A stretch of 38,108 bases of DNA from Acidovorax sp. NO-1 (GTDB taxonomy: Bacteria; Pseudomonadota; Gammaproteobacteria; Burkholderiales; Burkholderiaceae_C), in contig NZ_AGTS01000017.1 in assembly GCF_000238595.1 (NCBI RefSeq), forward strand, positions 1-38,108. Direction: 5' to 3'. Each line of letters begins with the position of its first letter. The first letter of the stretch is position 1. A program made the position numbers and the translations under genes. Below the pieces are notes generated by a model. It had not been told where the DNA came from. It saw only the letters and a program-made list of their open reading frames with translations, and did no database searches. Below are positions 8,677-16,748 of the stretch, piece after piece.

Positions 8677-8711
8677 TGATTGACCGCAGGTACCCGCTGG
8701 AATCCTGTGCA

Positions 8712-10079
8712 ATGTTCCGAAAGATCCACCCGATGGCCCACGTGTTGCCCGAATTGCTCTCGTACCTGGAAAGCCTGGCTGAGCCGCACATCCTGCTCGA
8801 CCGCCAATACCGCATCCTCGCCGCCAATGCGGCCTACCGTAGCCAGTTCAGCCCGCGCGCCTCGGTGGTCGGGCGCACCTGCTACGAGGTATCCCACCAC
8901 TTCAGCGTGCCGTGTGACCAGGCGGGTGAAAGCTGCCCTCTGGCGCGTGCGCGCGAGTCGGGCCAGCGCGAACGCGTGCTGCACCTGCACCACACGCCCC
9001 AGGGCGAGTCGTACGTGAACATCGAGCTGGTGCCACTGCTAGATGCAACGGGTGAACAGGCGTATTTCGTGGAGAAGATGGAGCCCTTGCGCGTGGCCCA
9101 GGGTCAGCCCGTGCGGCAGGGACTGGTGGGCCGTTCGCCGGCCTTCCAGCGCATGTTGGAGCTGGTGGCTCGGGTTGGGCCGTCGCAGGCCAGCGTGCTG
9201 CTGCTCGGAGAGTCGGGTACAGGCAAGGAGTTGGTGGCCCAGGCTGTGCACGATGCCAGCCCGCGCGCAACCCACCCGCTGGTGGTGGTGGACTGTGCGA
9301 GCCTGCCCGAGAATCTGTTCGAGAGTGAACTGTTCGGCCACGAACGAGGCGCCTTCACTGGTGCCAATACCAGCAAGCCCGGGTTGGTGGAAGCCGCCAG
9401 TGGCGGTACTTTGTTTCTGGATGAAGTGGGCGACATTCCGCTAGCCATGCAGGTTAAGCTGTTACGCCTGCTGGAGAGCGGCACCTACCGCCGCGTTGGC
9501 AGCAACGAGCTGAGGCGCACCGATGTGCGCGTGGTCTCGGCCACACACCGCGACCTCAAGGCCATGGTGACCGACGGGCGCTTCCGCGAAGACCTGTATT
9601 ACCGGCTCAGCACATTCCCCATTGCCCTGCCGGCGCTGCGGGAACGGGGAGACGACATTGCGCTGCTGGCGGCAGCGCTGCTGGAGCGGGTGGCGCCGCA
9701 ACGGCGTCTGAGCCTGTCTGCAGATACGCTGGCCTTGCTCCAGCGCTATCCGTTCCCGGGCAATGTGCGTGAGCTGCGCAATGTTCTGGAGCGCGCTGCC
9801 TTGCTGGCCGACGGCCACAGTATCGAGCCAGTGCATGTGGAGCGCGCACTGGGTACCGACGCGAGGCCTTCGCCGGTGGCATTGCAACGCGCAGAAGCGC
9901 CGGAGGCCACAGCATCCGGCGCGGAGTCTTCATTGCGAAGCGTCGAGCGTGCCGCCCTGCAGGCCCAGCTCAAGGCCCACCGCGGCAGCCGCGCCGAACT
10001 GGCGGAAAAACTCGGGATTAGCGAGCGGTCTCTCTACCGCAAGCTTCGCGAGATCGGTGACGCCCCTGACGCGGCTTGA
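8712..10079 (+). CDS. fisR: FisR-like sigma54-dependent activator with cysteine sensor domain
   Basis: The protein is about 455 residues from the ATG at 8712; a second ATG at 8733 is possible, and a TTG at 8670 lies inside the operator cluster. The order is an N-terminal PAS-like sensor, an AAA+ domain with Walker A GESGTGKE, the sigma54-contact GAFTGA loop, Walker B GGTLFLDE, and a C-terminal Fis-type helix-turn-helix (RAELAEKLGISERSLYRKL). Three cysteines in the sensor (TCYEV, VPCDQ, ESCPL) are spaced 11 and 7 residues apart. This is the same spacing as C53/C64/C71 of FisR, the polysulfide-sensing activator of sqr/pdo genes. It is divergent from cydA and likely activates the sigma54 promoter there. 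DNA target and ligand are inferred. Confidence 0.88.
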   Translation: MFRKIHPMAHVLPELLSYLESLAEPHILLDRQYRILAANAAYRSQFSPRASVVGRTCYEVSHHFSVPCDQAGESCPLARARESGQRERVLHLHHTPQGESYVNIELVPLLDATGEQAYFVEKMEPLRVAQGQPVRQGLVGRSPAFQRMLELVARVGPSQASVLLLGESGTGKELVAQAVHDASPRATHPLVVVDCASLPENLFESELFGHERGAFTGANTSKPGLVEAASGGTLFLDEVGDIPLAMQVKLLRLLESGTYRRVGSNELRRTDVRVVSATHRDLKAMVTDGRFREDLYYRLSTFPIALPALRERGDDIALLAAALLERVAPQRRLSLSADTLALLQRYPFPGNVRELRNVLERAALLADGHSIEPVHVERALGTDARPSPVALQRAEAPEATASGAESSLRSVERAALQAQLKAHRGSRAELAEKLGISERSLYRKLREIGDAPDAA

Positions 10080-10103
10080 AGCACGGAACCCGGGCTGCCA
10101 GGG

Positions 10104-10748
10104 TCAGAGCTTACGGGTCGAGAAGTACCAGTCTTTCATGGCGTAGCCCTCGCCCTTGCGCGCTTCGATAGCGGCCGGGGTCTTGGGTGGCGGCACGATG
10201 ACATCGCAGCCCGGCGTCCAGCCCTCAGGCGTGGCGATCTTGTGGGCGTCGCTGGTCTGCATGGCGGTCAGAAGGCGCACGAACTCGTCGATCGAGCGGC
10301 CATTGCTCATGGGGTAATACACCATGGCGCGCAGCTTACCTTCGGGGTCGATGAAGAATGTGGCGCGAACAGCCTGCGTGTCGGCAGCACCCGGGTGAAT
10401 CATTCCGTAGGCACGAGCCACATCCATCTTGATGTCGTCAATGATGGGGAAGGGAATCTCCACGCCGAAGCTGGTCTTGATGCTTTGCATCCAGGCCAAG
10501 TGCGAGTAGATACTGTCGATGGACAGACCCAGCAGTTCGCAGTTCATGCTCTTGAAGGTGTCTGAAGCCTTGGCGAAGGCGATGAACTCGGTGGTGCATA
10601 CGGGCGTGAAGTCGGCTGGGTGCGAGAACAGGATCAGCCACTTGCCTTTGTAGTCGTCCAGGCTGCGCTCTCCGTGGGTAGTGTTGGCCTTGAATGCCGG
10701 TGCGGCTTCGTTGAGGTGGGGGAAGCTTGAGTTCGATGCGTTTTCCAT
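10104..10748 (-). CDS. 1-Cys/Prx6-type peroxiredoxin
   Basis: The 214-residue protein has the AhpC/Prx6 layout: the peroxidatic cysteine C51 in HPADFTPVCTTEF, the WMQSIKTSFG and FPIIDD blocks, the conserved Arg in VRATFFIDPEGKLRAMVYYP, and a C-terminal extension with a second Cys in GWTPGCDVIVPPP. Length and extension match the Prx6 class of bacterial peroxiredoxins. It reduces peroxides and possibly organic persulfides in the cytoplasm. A GGAG site precedes the ATG at 10748. Two adjacent hairpins lie immediately upstream (10766-10801). It stands alone between the activator gene, which converges on it, and the Crp/Fnr-type gene upstream. Confidence 0.93.
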   Translation of the reverse strand: MENASNSSFPHLNEAAPAFKANTTHGERSLDDYKGKWLILFSHPADFTPVCTTEFIAFAKASDTFKSMNCELLGLSIDSIYSHLAWMQSIKTSFGVEIPFPIIDDIKMDVARAYGMIHPGAADTQAVRATFFIDPEGKLRAMVYYPMSNGRSIDEFVRLLTAMQTSDAHKIATPEGWTPGCDVIVPPPKTPAAIEARKGEGYAMKDWYFSTRKL

Positions 10749-10765
10749 GAGGGACTCCGTTGGAA

Positions 10766-10801
10766 GGTTGAAGAATCAACCGAACAGCTGTTGGCTGTTC
10801 G
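10766..10801 (-). promoter_or_regulatory. two back-to-back hairpins before peroxiredoxin gene
   Basis: On the minus strand CGAACAGC-N5-GCTGTTCG (10781-10801) is followed directly by GGTTGA-TTCT-TCAACC (10766-10781). They share one base and end 17 bases before the peroxiredoxin ATG, next to its ribosome site. There is no U-run, so a plain terminator is less likely than a leader structure or a protein site. The rest of 10802-10901 holds a degenerate ATGAC-ATGG-ATCAT dyad at 10838-10851. Confidence 0.5.
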
Positions 10802-10901
10802 ATGGGTTCAGTGTCGACCCACCATGGAACACCGCTCATGACATGGATCATGGCGGCGGTTGTCTTATCCTATGCCGCCGATAGCCTCAGGCGGCTGCGC
10901 T

Positions 10902-11615
10902 TCAAAGGTTGGAGCCGGGTTGCAGCAGCGATTCGTCCATGATGCGGTACAGACGGCCCAGTTTGTCCACTGGCTGCAAGGCACCTGCTTTCACCAGCGC
11001 CGAAATTTCGCGACTCACCGTCTCCTGTTTCAGGTCCATCATGGCGCCCATGTCCTCGCGCGAGAACAGCGTGACGAAAGCCGGATCGGTGGTGTGGCGC
11101 ATCTTGAGGATGAACTGGCAGACCCGCTGTTGCGCGGTGCCGAAGTTGATCGAGGCCAGCCAGTCGTCGGCTTCTCGCAGCGCCTTATGCCACTTGTCGA
11201 GCAGGCCTGCGTGCATGCGCGGCGAGTTCAGATTCAGCTTGTGCACCACCTCGGTTGGAATGCGGCACAGCGTCACATCGGTCAGCGCGGCCGCCTCGCT
11301 GTCGTAGCGGCCGGTGGCTAGCGCCTCCAGGCCGACCACATCGCCCGGACGCAGCAAGCGCAGGATGCGTCGGCGCCCGTCACCTGTGATTCGGGACAGT
11401 TTGAGCATGCCGGAGCGCAATGTGAAGATGCCACCCGCTGCGTCCCCCTCGTTGAACAGCACCTGGTGCGCCCGGTACGCCATGTCATCAATGGGCGCGT
11501 GGATGAGGGCAAAGTCCTCCTCGTTGAGATTGGAGAACAGGGCGACCTCACGCACTGCACACGATCTGCAGTCGGAGGTGCCGCGCCAGGCGGATTGGGT
11601 ATGAATGGGGATCAT
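10902..11615 (-). CDS. Crp/Fnr family transcription regulator
   Basis: From the ATG at 11615 the product is 237 residues: a cyclic-nucleotide-binding-type beta roll (FNEGDAAGGIFTLRSGMLKL, LLRPGDVVGLEAL), a long dimer helix and a winged helix ending the protein. The recognition helix reads LKQETVSREISAL, with the E..SR pattern of FNR that reads TTGAT half-sites. The N-terminus has SDCRSCAV, two of the FNR-type cysteines, but the third and the CIP block are missing. A TLCRIP cysteine occurs mid-domain. An intact FNR-type 4Fe-4S cluster is therefore doubtful; another signal (redox, NO) is possible. The weak start site leaves the N-terminus uncertain. It ends the leftward bigR-side run. Confidence 0.88.
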   Translation of the reverse strand: MIPIHTQSAWRGTSDCRSCAVREVALFSNLNEEDFALIHAPIDDMAYRAHQVLFNEGDAAGGIFTLRSGMLKLSRITGDGRRRILRLLRPGDVVGLEALATGRYDSEAAALTDVTLCRIPTEVVHKLNLNSPRMHAGLLDKWHKALREADDWLASINFGTAQQRVCQFILKMRHTTDPAFVTLFSREDMGAMMDLKQETVSREISALVKAGALQPVDKLGRLYRIMDESLLQPGSNL

Positions 11616-11694
11616 GGTTGATGTGAAACGGAGGCTTGGACAAGGTTCGAGGCGTGTAGACGTATCGCTGTTGGCCGGACGCCATACAGCGAGG

Positions 11695-12159
11695 CTAGGC
11701 GATCCACGGCAGAAACCAGCACGTGTCCCGTCGGTAGGCCGCATAGCCCGGGTGCGCCATAAGCATCCAGCGCTCCTCCAGCACGGCCTTGCTGACCATC
11801 ACGGCAACCAACGCACCGAGGGCCAGCCAGGCCAGCCAGGTTGTGTTGGCCCATGCGGCTGCAATGCCACACGCCATCACCGCGGTGTACATCGGGTGGC
11901 GGATCCACCGGTAGGGGCCCTGCTGGACCAGTCGCGCTCCGGCGCGCGGTACAGGCCTGATGTTGAAGTTGCCCGGCCGGTTGGTTGACACCGCCCAGAT
12001 CCCCACAAACGCGCCCGCGACTGAGGTAACCCAGGCACCAGCAGGCGCCTGGTCCGACAAGAATGAAGGCAATCCCAGCCACGCCAGCAGCACGATCAAC
12101 CCGAATTGCAAGGCCACCAGGATGCTGCCCAGCGTGCGTTGCACACCGTTATCGCTCAT
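11695..12159 (-). CDS. PEMT/isoprenylcysteine-methyltransferase-like membrane protein
   Basis: The product has four or so transmembrane helices and the C-terminal signature of the phospholipid/isoprenylcysteine methyltransferase superfamily: GPYRWIRHPMYTA followed by EERWMLMAHPGYAAYRRDT. These proteins methylate lipid or cysteine substrates in the inner membrane using SAM. Two starts are possible. The ATG at 12159 is preceded by a G-rich stretch. The GTG at 12177 overlaps the stop of the upstream methyltransferase gene (GTGA) and would add six residues; the overlap argues for coupling. The substrate is unknown. Confidence 0.82.
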   Translation of the reverse strand: MSDNGVQRTLGSILVALQFGLIVLLAWLGLPSFLSDQAPAGAWVTSVAGAFVGIWAVSTNRPGNFNIRPVPRAGARLVQQGPYRWIRHPMYTAVMACGIAAAWANTTWLAWLALGALVAVMVSKAVLEERWMLMAHPGYAAYRRDTCWFLPWIA

Positions 12160-12173
12160 GTCGCCCCCCGTTT

Positions 12174-12830
12174 TCACGGGCGACGCGCGACCATGCCGAT
12201 CAGCGCAGAGCGGCCATGGTGACCGCTGCCCTCGGCCAGCTCGGCTTCGTATTCTCGCAAGGTGTCAATGTCGAGCTCGCTAAAGGCTTCCCGCAACAAG
12301 GATTCTGTGTAGAGGTGCGACACCAAGGGCGGCCCCCCTGTGCGGTAGTCAAGCTGCCGGGGGGTGTAGCCCTGCAGCACGAGCCATCCGCCGGGTTTCA
12401 GGGAGCGCACCATGTTGGTAAACAGGCGCGCGCGCAAGTCCGGATCGGCAAACTGCACGAAGATGGCCGCAACCCCGTCGAGGGCAGCGTCTGGCCAGGC
12501 GTAGGCATCACAGTCGGCCACTGCGAAGTTGACCGTCACGCCCCGCTGCGCCGCGAGTTCCCGGGCTTTGGCCACGCCGGTGGCCGCGATGTCGAATGCA
12601 TCAACCTTCAACCCTTGTTCCGCCAACCAGACACTGTTGCGACCTTCGCCATCGGCCACGCACAGAACCTGCTCGCCTGGTGACCAGACGTGGGCATGCT
12701 CGCGCAACCATCCATTGGGCTCGGCGCCGAACAGGAAGCCGGGTGCGGCGAAACGCTGATTCCAGGTGTTGGCTGGATCGCTGAACGCTGGGGTGTTTTT
12801 CGAGGTCATGTTCTGGGTGGGGGTGCTCAT
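12174..12830 (-). CDS. class I SAM-dependent methyltransferase (TehB-like)
   Basis: The 218-residue cytoplasmic protein opens with the WNQRFAAPGFLFGAEPNGWL block common to TehB/thiopurine-type methyltransferases. It then has the SAM-binding segment VLCVADGEGRNSVWLAEQG at about residues 54-72, VDAFDIAATGVAKA, and the post-motif LKPGGWLVLQGYTPRQL. The ATG overlaps the stop of the TlpA-like gene (ATGA), and its stop overlaps the next methyltransferase-like gene, so the three are translationally coupled. The substrate may be a small thiol, metalloid or oxyanion; sequence does not decide. Confidence 0.88.
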   Translation of the reverse strand: MSTPTQNMTSKNTPAFSDPANTWNQRFAAPGFLFGAEPNGWLREHAHVWSPGEQVLCVADGEGRNSVWLAEQGLKVDAFDIAATGVAKARELAAQRGVTVNFAVADCDAYAWPDAALDGVAAIFVQFADPDLRARLFTNMVRSLKPGGWLVLQGYTPRQLDYRTGGPPLVSHLYTESLLREAFSELDIDTLREYEAELAEGSGHHGRSALIGMVARRP

Positions 12831-13644
12831 CTCGGGGCGGTTCGTAGTTGGCGCAGGCGACTCTCCAGCGCGGCGGGGTTGAGGATGCCGAAATGTGCAT
12901 CGACTTGTCTGCCCTTGGCATCAAAGAAGAGCGTGATGGGCAGATCGCGTGATGCGATGGCTTGTCCGAGCGAGGACCCGCTGTCCAGCAGCACCTCGCG
13001 CAGGGTGAAACCTTGTTGTTGCAGGAAGCTTTGCACCGTGGCGTGCGATTCGCCCTGGTTAACGAAAAGAAAGGCCACCGTGGGTTCTCGCTGCTGAGCG
13101 GCCGCCAGCATCGGCATTTCCACCCGGCAAGGACCGCACCAGCTGGCCCACAGGTTGACCACCACTGGACGCCCGCGCGCAGCCTCGGTGAGGCTGAGCA
13201 CCCGTGCATCCTCGATCCGAACCAGTTGAACGGGGGGGCAGGCTGTGGGTACCGGCCAGCCCGCTGGCCAGGGTTGCCAGCCACCAGAAAGCGACACCCG
13301 CTGTGCCGCTCACCGCCAGCGGCCTGCGCAGCCAAGGCGTGACCGAGCCGCGCCATGCCAGCCACCAGCCCTGCCGGCGCACTCCATCCACCATCGCGCA
13401 GATCGAATGCCGCCCACGGCGATGCAAGATATGCATCCGCGTGCCACACGAGGTAGGCCAGTCGCGCCGCCACCAGACCTAACAGCGCCGCATGGGTCAC
13501 CGTGCGTCCCGCCTGTTCTCCCGGTACCTTGTCCGCGCCCTGGCAAGCCAGGCGACTGGCCAGCCACGAGCTCCCCCAGATCGCGATCAACAGAAGAACG
13601 GGCGCCAGTGGCAGGGCAATTGGGCCTAGGGACAAAGACAGCAT
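12827..13644 (-). pseudogene. LGT-like/TlpA thiol-disulfide fusion, two frameshifts
   Basis: Three frames must be joined to read one protein. Frame 1 (from the ATG at 13644) gives a membrane domain MLSLSLGPIALPLAPVLLL through DGGWSAPAGLVAG, resembling the N-terminal LGT-like domain of TlpA fusions. Frame 2 continues WWLAWRGSVTPWLRRPL through the next helix. Frame 3 gives a TlpA domain with the redox motif WASWCGPCR and the cis-Pro block RDLPITLFF. The second shift falls in a run of seven G at 13232-13238; removing one base restores PPVQLVRIEDA. The first lies near 13360 and looks like a small deletion. It may be a real pseudogene or sequencing error. The intact active site argues for recent decay or error. 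Downstream and upstream junctions are tight (ATGA, 4-base gap). Confidence 0.75.
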
Positions 13645-13648
13645 GGAT

Positions 13649-14563
13649 TCAGTCGGCTCCGGTTCTCGGAGCGGGGGTGGCCGGTTCAATTGCGCGATGC
13701 AGAAAGCTCACCAGGGCGTGCGCGTGGGGTGCCATGGCTTCGCGCAGGTCGTGGTCTCCCTCCACCAGCAGCAGACGCGCATTGCTGGATGTTGCCAGCA
13801 GACGGTAAGCATCATCCACCGGAACGGTGCGGTCCCGCAGACCATGCACCAAGAGGATTGGACAGCGCACGGCAGGCAACGTTCCCAATGGAGCAATCTC
13901 GTCAAAAGTGACGCCGATGACCCGCTGCACATGCCGCATCACATACCAGCCAAGCAGTCCATATGGGATCTGCTTATCTGCCATAAAGCGGCGCATCACC
14001 TCGGCGGGATGGGCAAACGCAGACAGGCTGACCACAGCGCCGACGTCATGGTGACGTGCGGCATGCAGCAACGCTGCAGCCGCTCCAACCGAGTGGCCCA
14101 GCAGCGCTACGCGGTCAGCGGCGATGTTGGGTTGGTGCTTGAGCCATGCGAGACCAGCGGCAATGTCTTCGGCGAAGCGCGGCATCGATGTGAACGTCTC
14201 ATCGTCGCTGTGCCCATGGCACCGGGCGTCCAGCAGCAACACAGCAAATCCGGCGGCGTGCAACGGTGGCACCACGGGTCCCATCATGGAGGCGTTGGCG
14301 CCCCAGCCGTGTATAACCAGCACTGCAGGTGCTGGCGCCGCTACGGTTTGCGGTGGTGACACCAACCAGGCGGCCAGGTGTTTGCCACCCGCAGTTGGGA
14401 CATGGACTTGCCGAACACGATCCGAGGTCAAGCCAAATGCATCGTCCAAGGGCTCATGAGGCACTCGCGGCGCGCGCAACCCGCGCACGATGCCTCTGTG
14501 AGCCAACTTGCGAAGTGCCCAGACGCCGCCCAGCGTGGCCGCTGCCCCAAGCACCGCGGTCAT
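13649..14563 (-). CDS. alpha/beta hydrolase, probably membrane-anchored
   Basis: The 304-residue protein has the full alpha/beta-hydrolase triad: oxyanion block VLVIHGWGAN, nucleophile serine in LLGHSVGAAA, acid in LVHGLRDRTVPV and histidine in VEGDHDLRE. A short hydrophobic N-terminus (MTAVLGAAATLGGVWAL) may anchor it in the inner membrane. Fits the broad esterase/peptidase S9-like group; the substrate is unknown. It lies between the frameshifted membrane gene and the TlpA-like gene with gaps of 25 and 4 bases, so it is probably part of the blh-led operon. Confidence 0.88.
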   Translation of the reverse strand: MTAVLGAAATLGGVWALRKLAHRGIVRGLRAPRVPHEPLDDAFGLTSDRVRQVHVPTAGGKHLAAWLVSPPQTVAAPAPAVLVIHGWGANASMMGPVVPPLHAAGFAVLLLDARCHGHSDDETFTSMPRFAEDIAAGLAWLKHQPNIAADRVALLGHSVGAAAALLHAARHHDVGAVVSLSAFAHPAEVMRRFMADKQIPYGLLGWYVMRHVQRVIGVTFDEIAPLGTLPAVRCPILLVHGLRDRTVPVDDAYRLLATSSNARLLLVEGDHDLREAMAPHAHALVSFLHRAIEPATPAPRTGAD

Positions 14564-14588
14564 GGGCGCCCGGTCAAATCGACCTGCC

Positions 14589-15048
14589 TCACGTCACAAC
14601 CCGTCGCGGGTTGGTGCGGGTCACAAAATGCCGTGATGTTCGGCCGATCACCGCGCCGAAGATCACATGGCCGATAAGGCTGGGCAGCACGGTGGAGGCT
14701 CCAAGTTGCCAGGGAAGCGGGTCGTTGAAATAGATCGGCAATGCCAGCGAGTTGATCGCCACATAGTAAGCCGCCCCATTACGCAGCACCGGTCATTACT
14801 GGCCATCGTCCGGCTTGGGTGGCCAGAAAGATGAGGAGCAAAGGCAGCGCTGAAACCCAGCCGATGACAAGGTGTTGCACAAAAAGTAACCAGGGTTGGG
14901 GGTCGCTGACGTACAGCCCCGCGAATTTCGGGCCGTAGTGGCCAATGCGCAGGCCCGCCGCTTTGAAGATCGGACTCAGCGGAACGATGGCCACGGAGGC
15001 GATAGTCCCGGAGCGGAAGCTTTCGACAAGGAGGGCCTTGATTTTCAT
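14589..15048 (-). pseudogene. small integral membrane protein, frameshifted
   Basis: The ATG at 15048 opens an 89-codon frame (MKIKALLVESFRSGTIASVA...) that stops at 14779. The continuation AAYYVAINSLALPIYFNDP... is in another frame to 14589. Joined, they give a protein of about 153 residues with four or so transmembrane segments. The total of 460 bases is one over a multiple of three, so a single base gain or a two-base loss near 14785-14800 explains it. No named family is recognised. The continuity of hydrophobic sequence on both sides points to one ancestral gene. Sequencing error cannot be excluded. Confidence 0.6.
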
Positions 15049-15057
15049 GGGGCCAGC

Positions 15058-15507
15058 TCAGGATTGATCGCGCAGAGTGTGGCCGGCAGCATCGATCACC
15101 GTGACCCGCACCGGGACAGCTTGGCGCACGCTTTGGGTAACAGTGCAAAACTCCTCGAATTGCGTCAAAGCCCGCTCCAAGTGCTCCAGCGAATTCGCCA
15201 CTACCCCGAGGGTGATAGTGGAGTGGATACTCAGAATACGCAGCCTTCCTTCGGGGTTGCGCCCCACCTCGGCCGTCACCTCGCAGCGCAGCGGTTCGGG
15301 TGCCTGTTTGAACTTGCGCAGCGCAAAAAGAAGTGAGTCGCTCAGACAGTTGCCCACCGAGGCACACAGCAACTGCGCAGGAGACGGGCCGCCCCCCTTA
15401 CCTAGCGGTGCGGGCTCGTCGGCGATCAGGCTAGAAATGCCTTCACCAAATCGGATCTCAAAACGATAGTCGGCCTGCTGTTGGAGCGAAACGGATACTG
15501 TGTTCAT
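15058..15507 (-). CDS. OsmC family (thiol peroxidase-like) protein
   Basis: From the ATG at 15507 the product is 149 residues with the OsmC fold. The two catalytic-type cysteines are in QLLCASVGNCLSDSLLFAL (the first Cys of the helix) and in EEFCTVTQSVRQAVPV, where the family places the peroxidatic and resolving residues. OsmC/Ohr proteins reduce organic hydroperoxides; some relatives act on persulfides. It is not followed by an intergenic promoter: the next gene starts nine bases on. Its place in the blh operon suggests a role in protection from reactive sulfur; that is inference. The frame extends to 15588, but the inner ATG fits the domain boundary. Confidence 0.87.
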   Translation of the reverse strand: MNTVSVSLQQQADYRFEIRFGEGISSLIADEPAPLGKGGGPSPAQLLCASVGNCLSDSLLFALRKFKQAPEPLRCEVTAEVGRNPEGRLRILSIHSTITLGVVANSLEHLERALTQFEEFCTVTQSVRQAVPVRVTVIDAAGHTLRDQS

Positions 15508-15589
15508 TTGGGTGATTTCGATAAGTTTGGGCGAAGGTGCGCAAGGAGCATTCACCCTGATGGGCAGATTGGGCTTGGCACCTCGCAAC

Positions 15590-15781
15590 TCATTTCTTCA
15601 GGGAGCAGGTGTTAAAGCCGAAGATGGCATAGGGTGGACACCAGCCGATCAGGCCGGTGGCTAGGGGCACGACACCCAGGTAGCCCCAGATGCCGATGTT
15701 GTTGGTAGCGGCACCCGCAATCAAGGCCAGTCCGATGAGGATGCGCAGGGTGCGGTCAATACCGCCGACGTTCTTGGTCAT
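15590..15781 (-). CDS. DUF2892 inner-membrane protein (YgaP-TM-like)
   Basis: The 63-residue protein has two transmembrane helices after MTKNVGGIDRTLRILIG, and ends in CPPYAIFGFNTCSLKK. This is the DUF2892 signature also found as the membrane part of the rhodanese YgaP. The two conserved cysteines near the end could handle persulfide. A GGAGA ribosome site precedes the ATG. Its position between blh and osmC-like genes is typical of bigR-type loci. Confidence 0.92.
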   Translation of the reverse strand: MTKNVGGIDRTLRILIGLALIAGAATNNIGIWGYLGVVPLATGLIGWCPPYAIFGFNTCSLKK

Positions 15782-15835
15782 GTTGATTCTCCAAAAGTGA
15801 AAAATTGATGGCTAATTAGCCATGGGCGCACTTGA

Positions 15836-16720
15836 TCAAAGTGCGTTCAAGGGGATCTTCAGATACGCGACGCCGTTGTCTTCTTTGGGCGGCAGCTCGC
15901 CAGCGCGGATGTTCACTTGAACCGATGGAAGGATCAAGGTGGGCATCTCCAGGGTTGCATCGCGCTTCGTACGCATGGTCACGAATTCATCTGCGCTCAC
16001 GCCATCGTGCACGTGGATGTTTTTAGCTCGCTGTTCGGCCACCGTCGTCTCGAAAGCCACCGGCCGGTCGTTAGGGGGGTAGTCGTGACACATGAAGAGG
16101 CGTGTTTCGGGTGGCAGGCTCAGCAGCTTGCGAGTGGAGGCGTAAAGCGCGCGGGCGTCGCCGCCGGGGAAGTCGCAGCGCGCAGTGCCCACATCCGGCA
16201 TGAAAAGGGTGTCGCCCACGAACACCGCCTCACCAAAGCGATAGGCAGCACAGGCTGGCGTGTGACCGGGCACGAACATCACCTCACCAGACAGCATGCC
16301 CAATGGGATGCTGTCTCCTTCCTGGAAAAGATGGTCGAACTGCGAGCCATCCTGTTTGAAACCCGGCTCCAGGTTGAAAACGCCCTTGAACACCTTTTGA
16401 ACTGCGGTGATGTTGCCGCCAATGCCGATCTTTCCGCCGAGATGTGCCCGCAAGTACGGCGCGGCCGAAAGGTGATCAGCGTGTGCGTGAGTTTCTAGGA
16501 TCCATCGCACCTTGAGCTGATGGTTGCGCACATAGTCAATCACCTTGTCAGCAGAGGTGTGCGTTGTGCGGCCCGATTTCGGGTCGTAGTCGAGCACTGA
16601 ATCGATGATCGCTGCTTCGCTGCCTGGGCCGTTGTGCACAACATAGGACACCGTCCAGGTGGCGGGGTCGAACATTCCATGCACATGGGGCTGAGGGGTT
16701 GATGTCGGGGCGGTTGTCAT
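15836..16720 (-). CDS. blh: Blh/ETHE1-like MBL-fold persulfide dioxygenase
   Basis: The 294-residue cytoplasmic enzyme carries complete MBL metal motifs: ETHAHADHLSAAPYL, the His in FVPGHTPAC, the Asp in VFVGDTLFMPDVGTARCDFPGG and the His in LFMCHDYPP. The DVGTARCDFPGG block is the hallmark of the ETHE1/Blh group, which oxidises glutathione persulfide to sulfite with O2. It begins the leftward transcript with an AAGGAG site and a leader of about 24 bases from the shared promoter. Divergence from bigR and the downstream DUF2892 gene are as in known bigR-blh loci, so induction by persulfide is expected. Confidence 0.93.
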   Translation of the reverse strand: MTTAPTSTPQPHVHGMFDPATWTVSYVVHNGPGSEAAIIDSVLDYDPKSGRTTHTSADKVIDYVRNHQLKVRWILETHAHADHLSAAPYLRAHLGGKIGIGGNITAVQKVFKGVFNLEPGFKQDGSQFDHLFQEGDSIPLGMLSGEVMFVPGHTPACAAYRFGEAVFVGDTLFMPDVGTARCDFPGGDARALYASTRKLLSLPPETRLFMCHDYPPNDRPVAFETTVAEQRAKNIHVHDGVSADEFVTMRTKRDATLEMPTLILPSVQVNIRAGELPPKEDNGVAYLKIPLNAL

Positions 16721-16748
16721 GAGCGGCTCCTTTTTAAATAAGCTGAAG

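Noticed and set aside
10838..10851. FNR box upstream of the peroxiredoxin gene
   Set aside because: The dyad has correct spacing but the outer bases are A/T-swapped relative to TTGAT-N4-ATCAA, so it is too weak to call.
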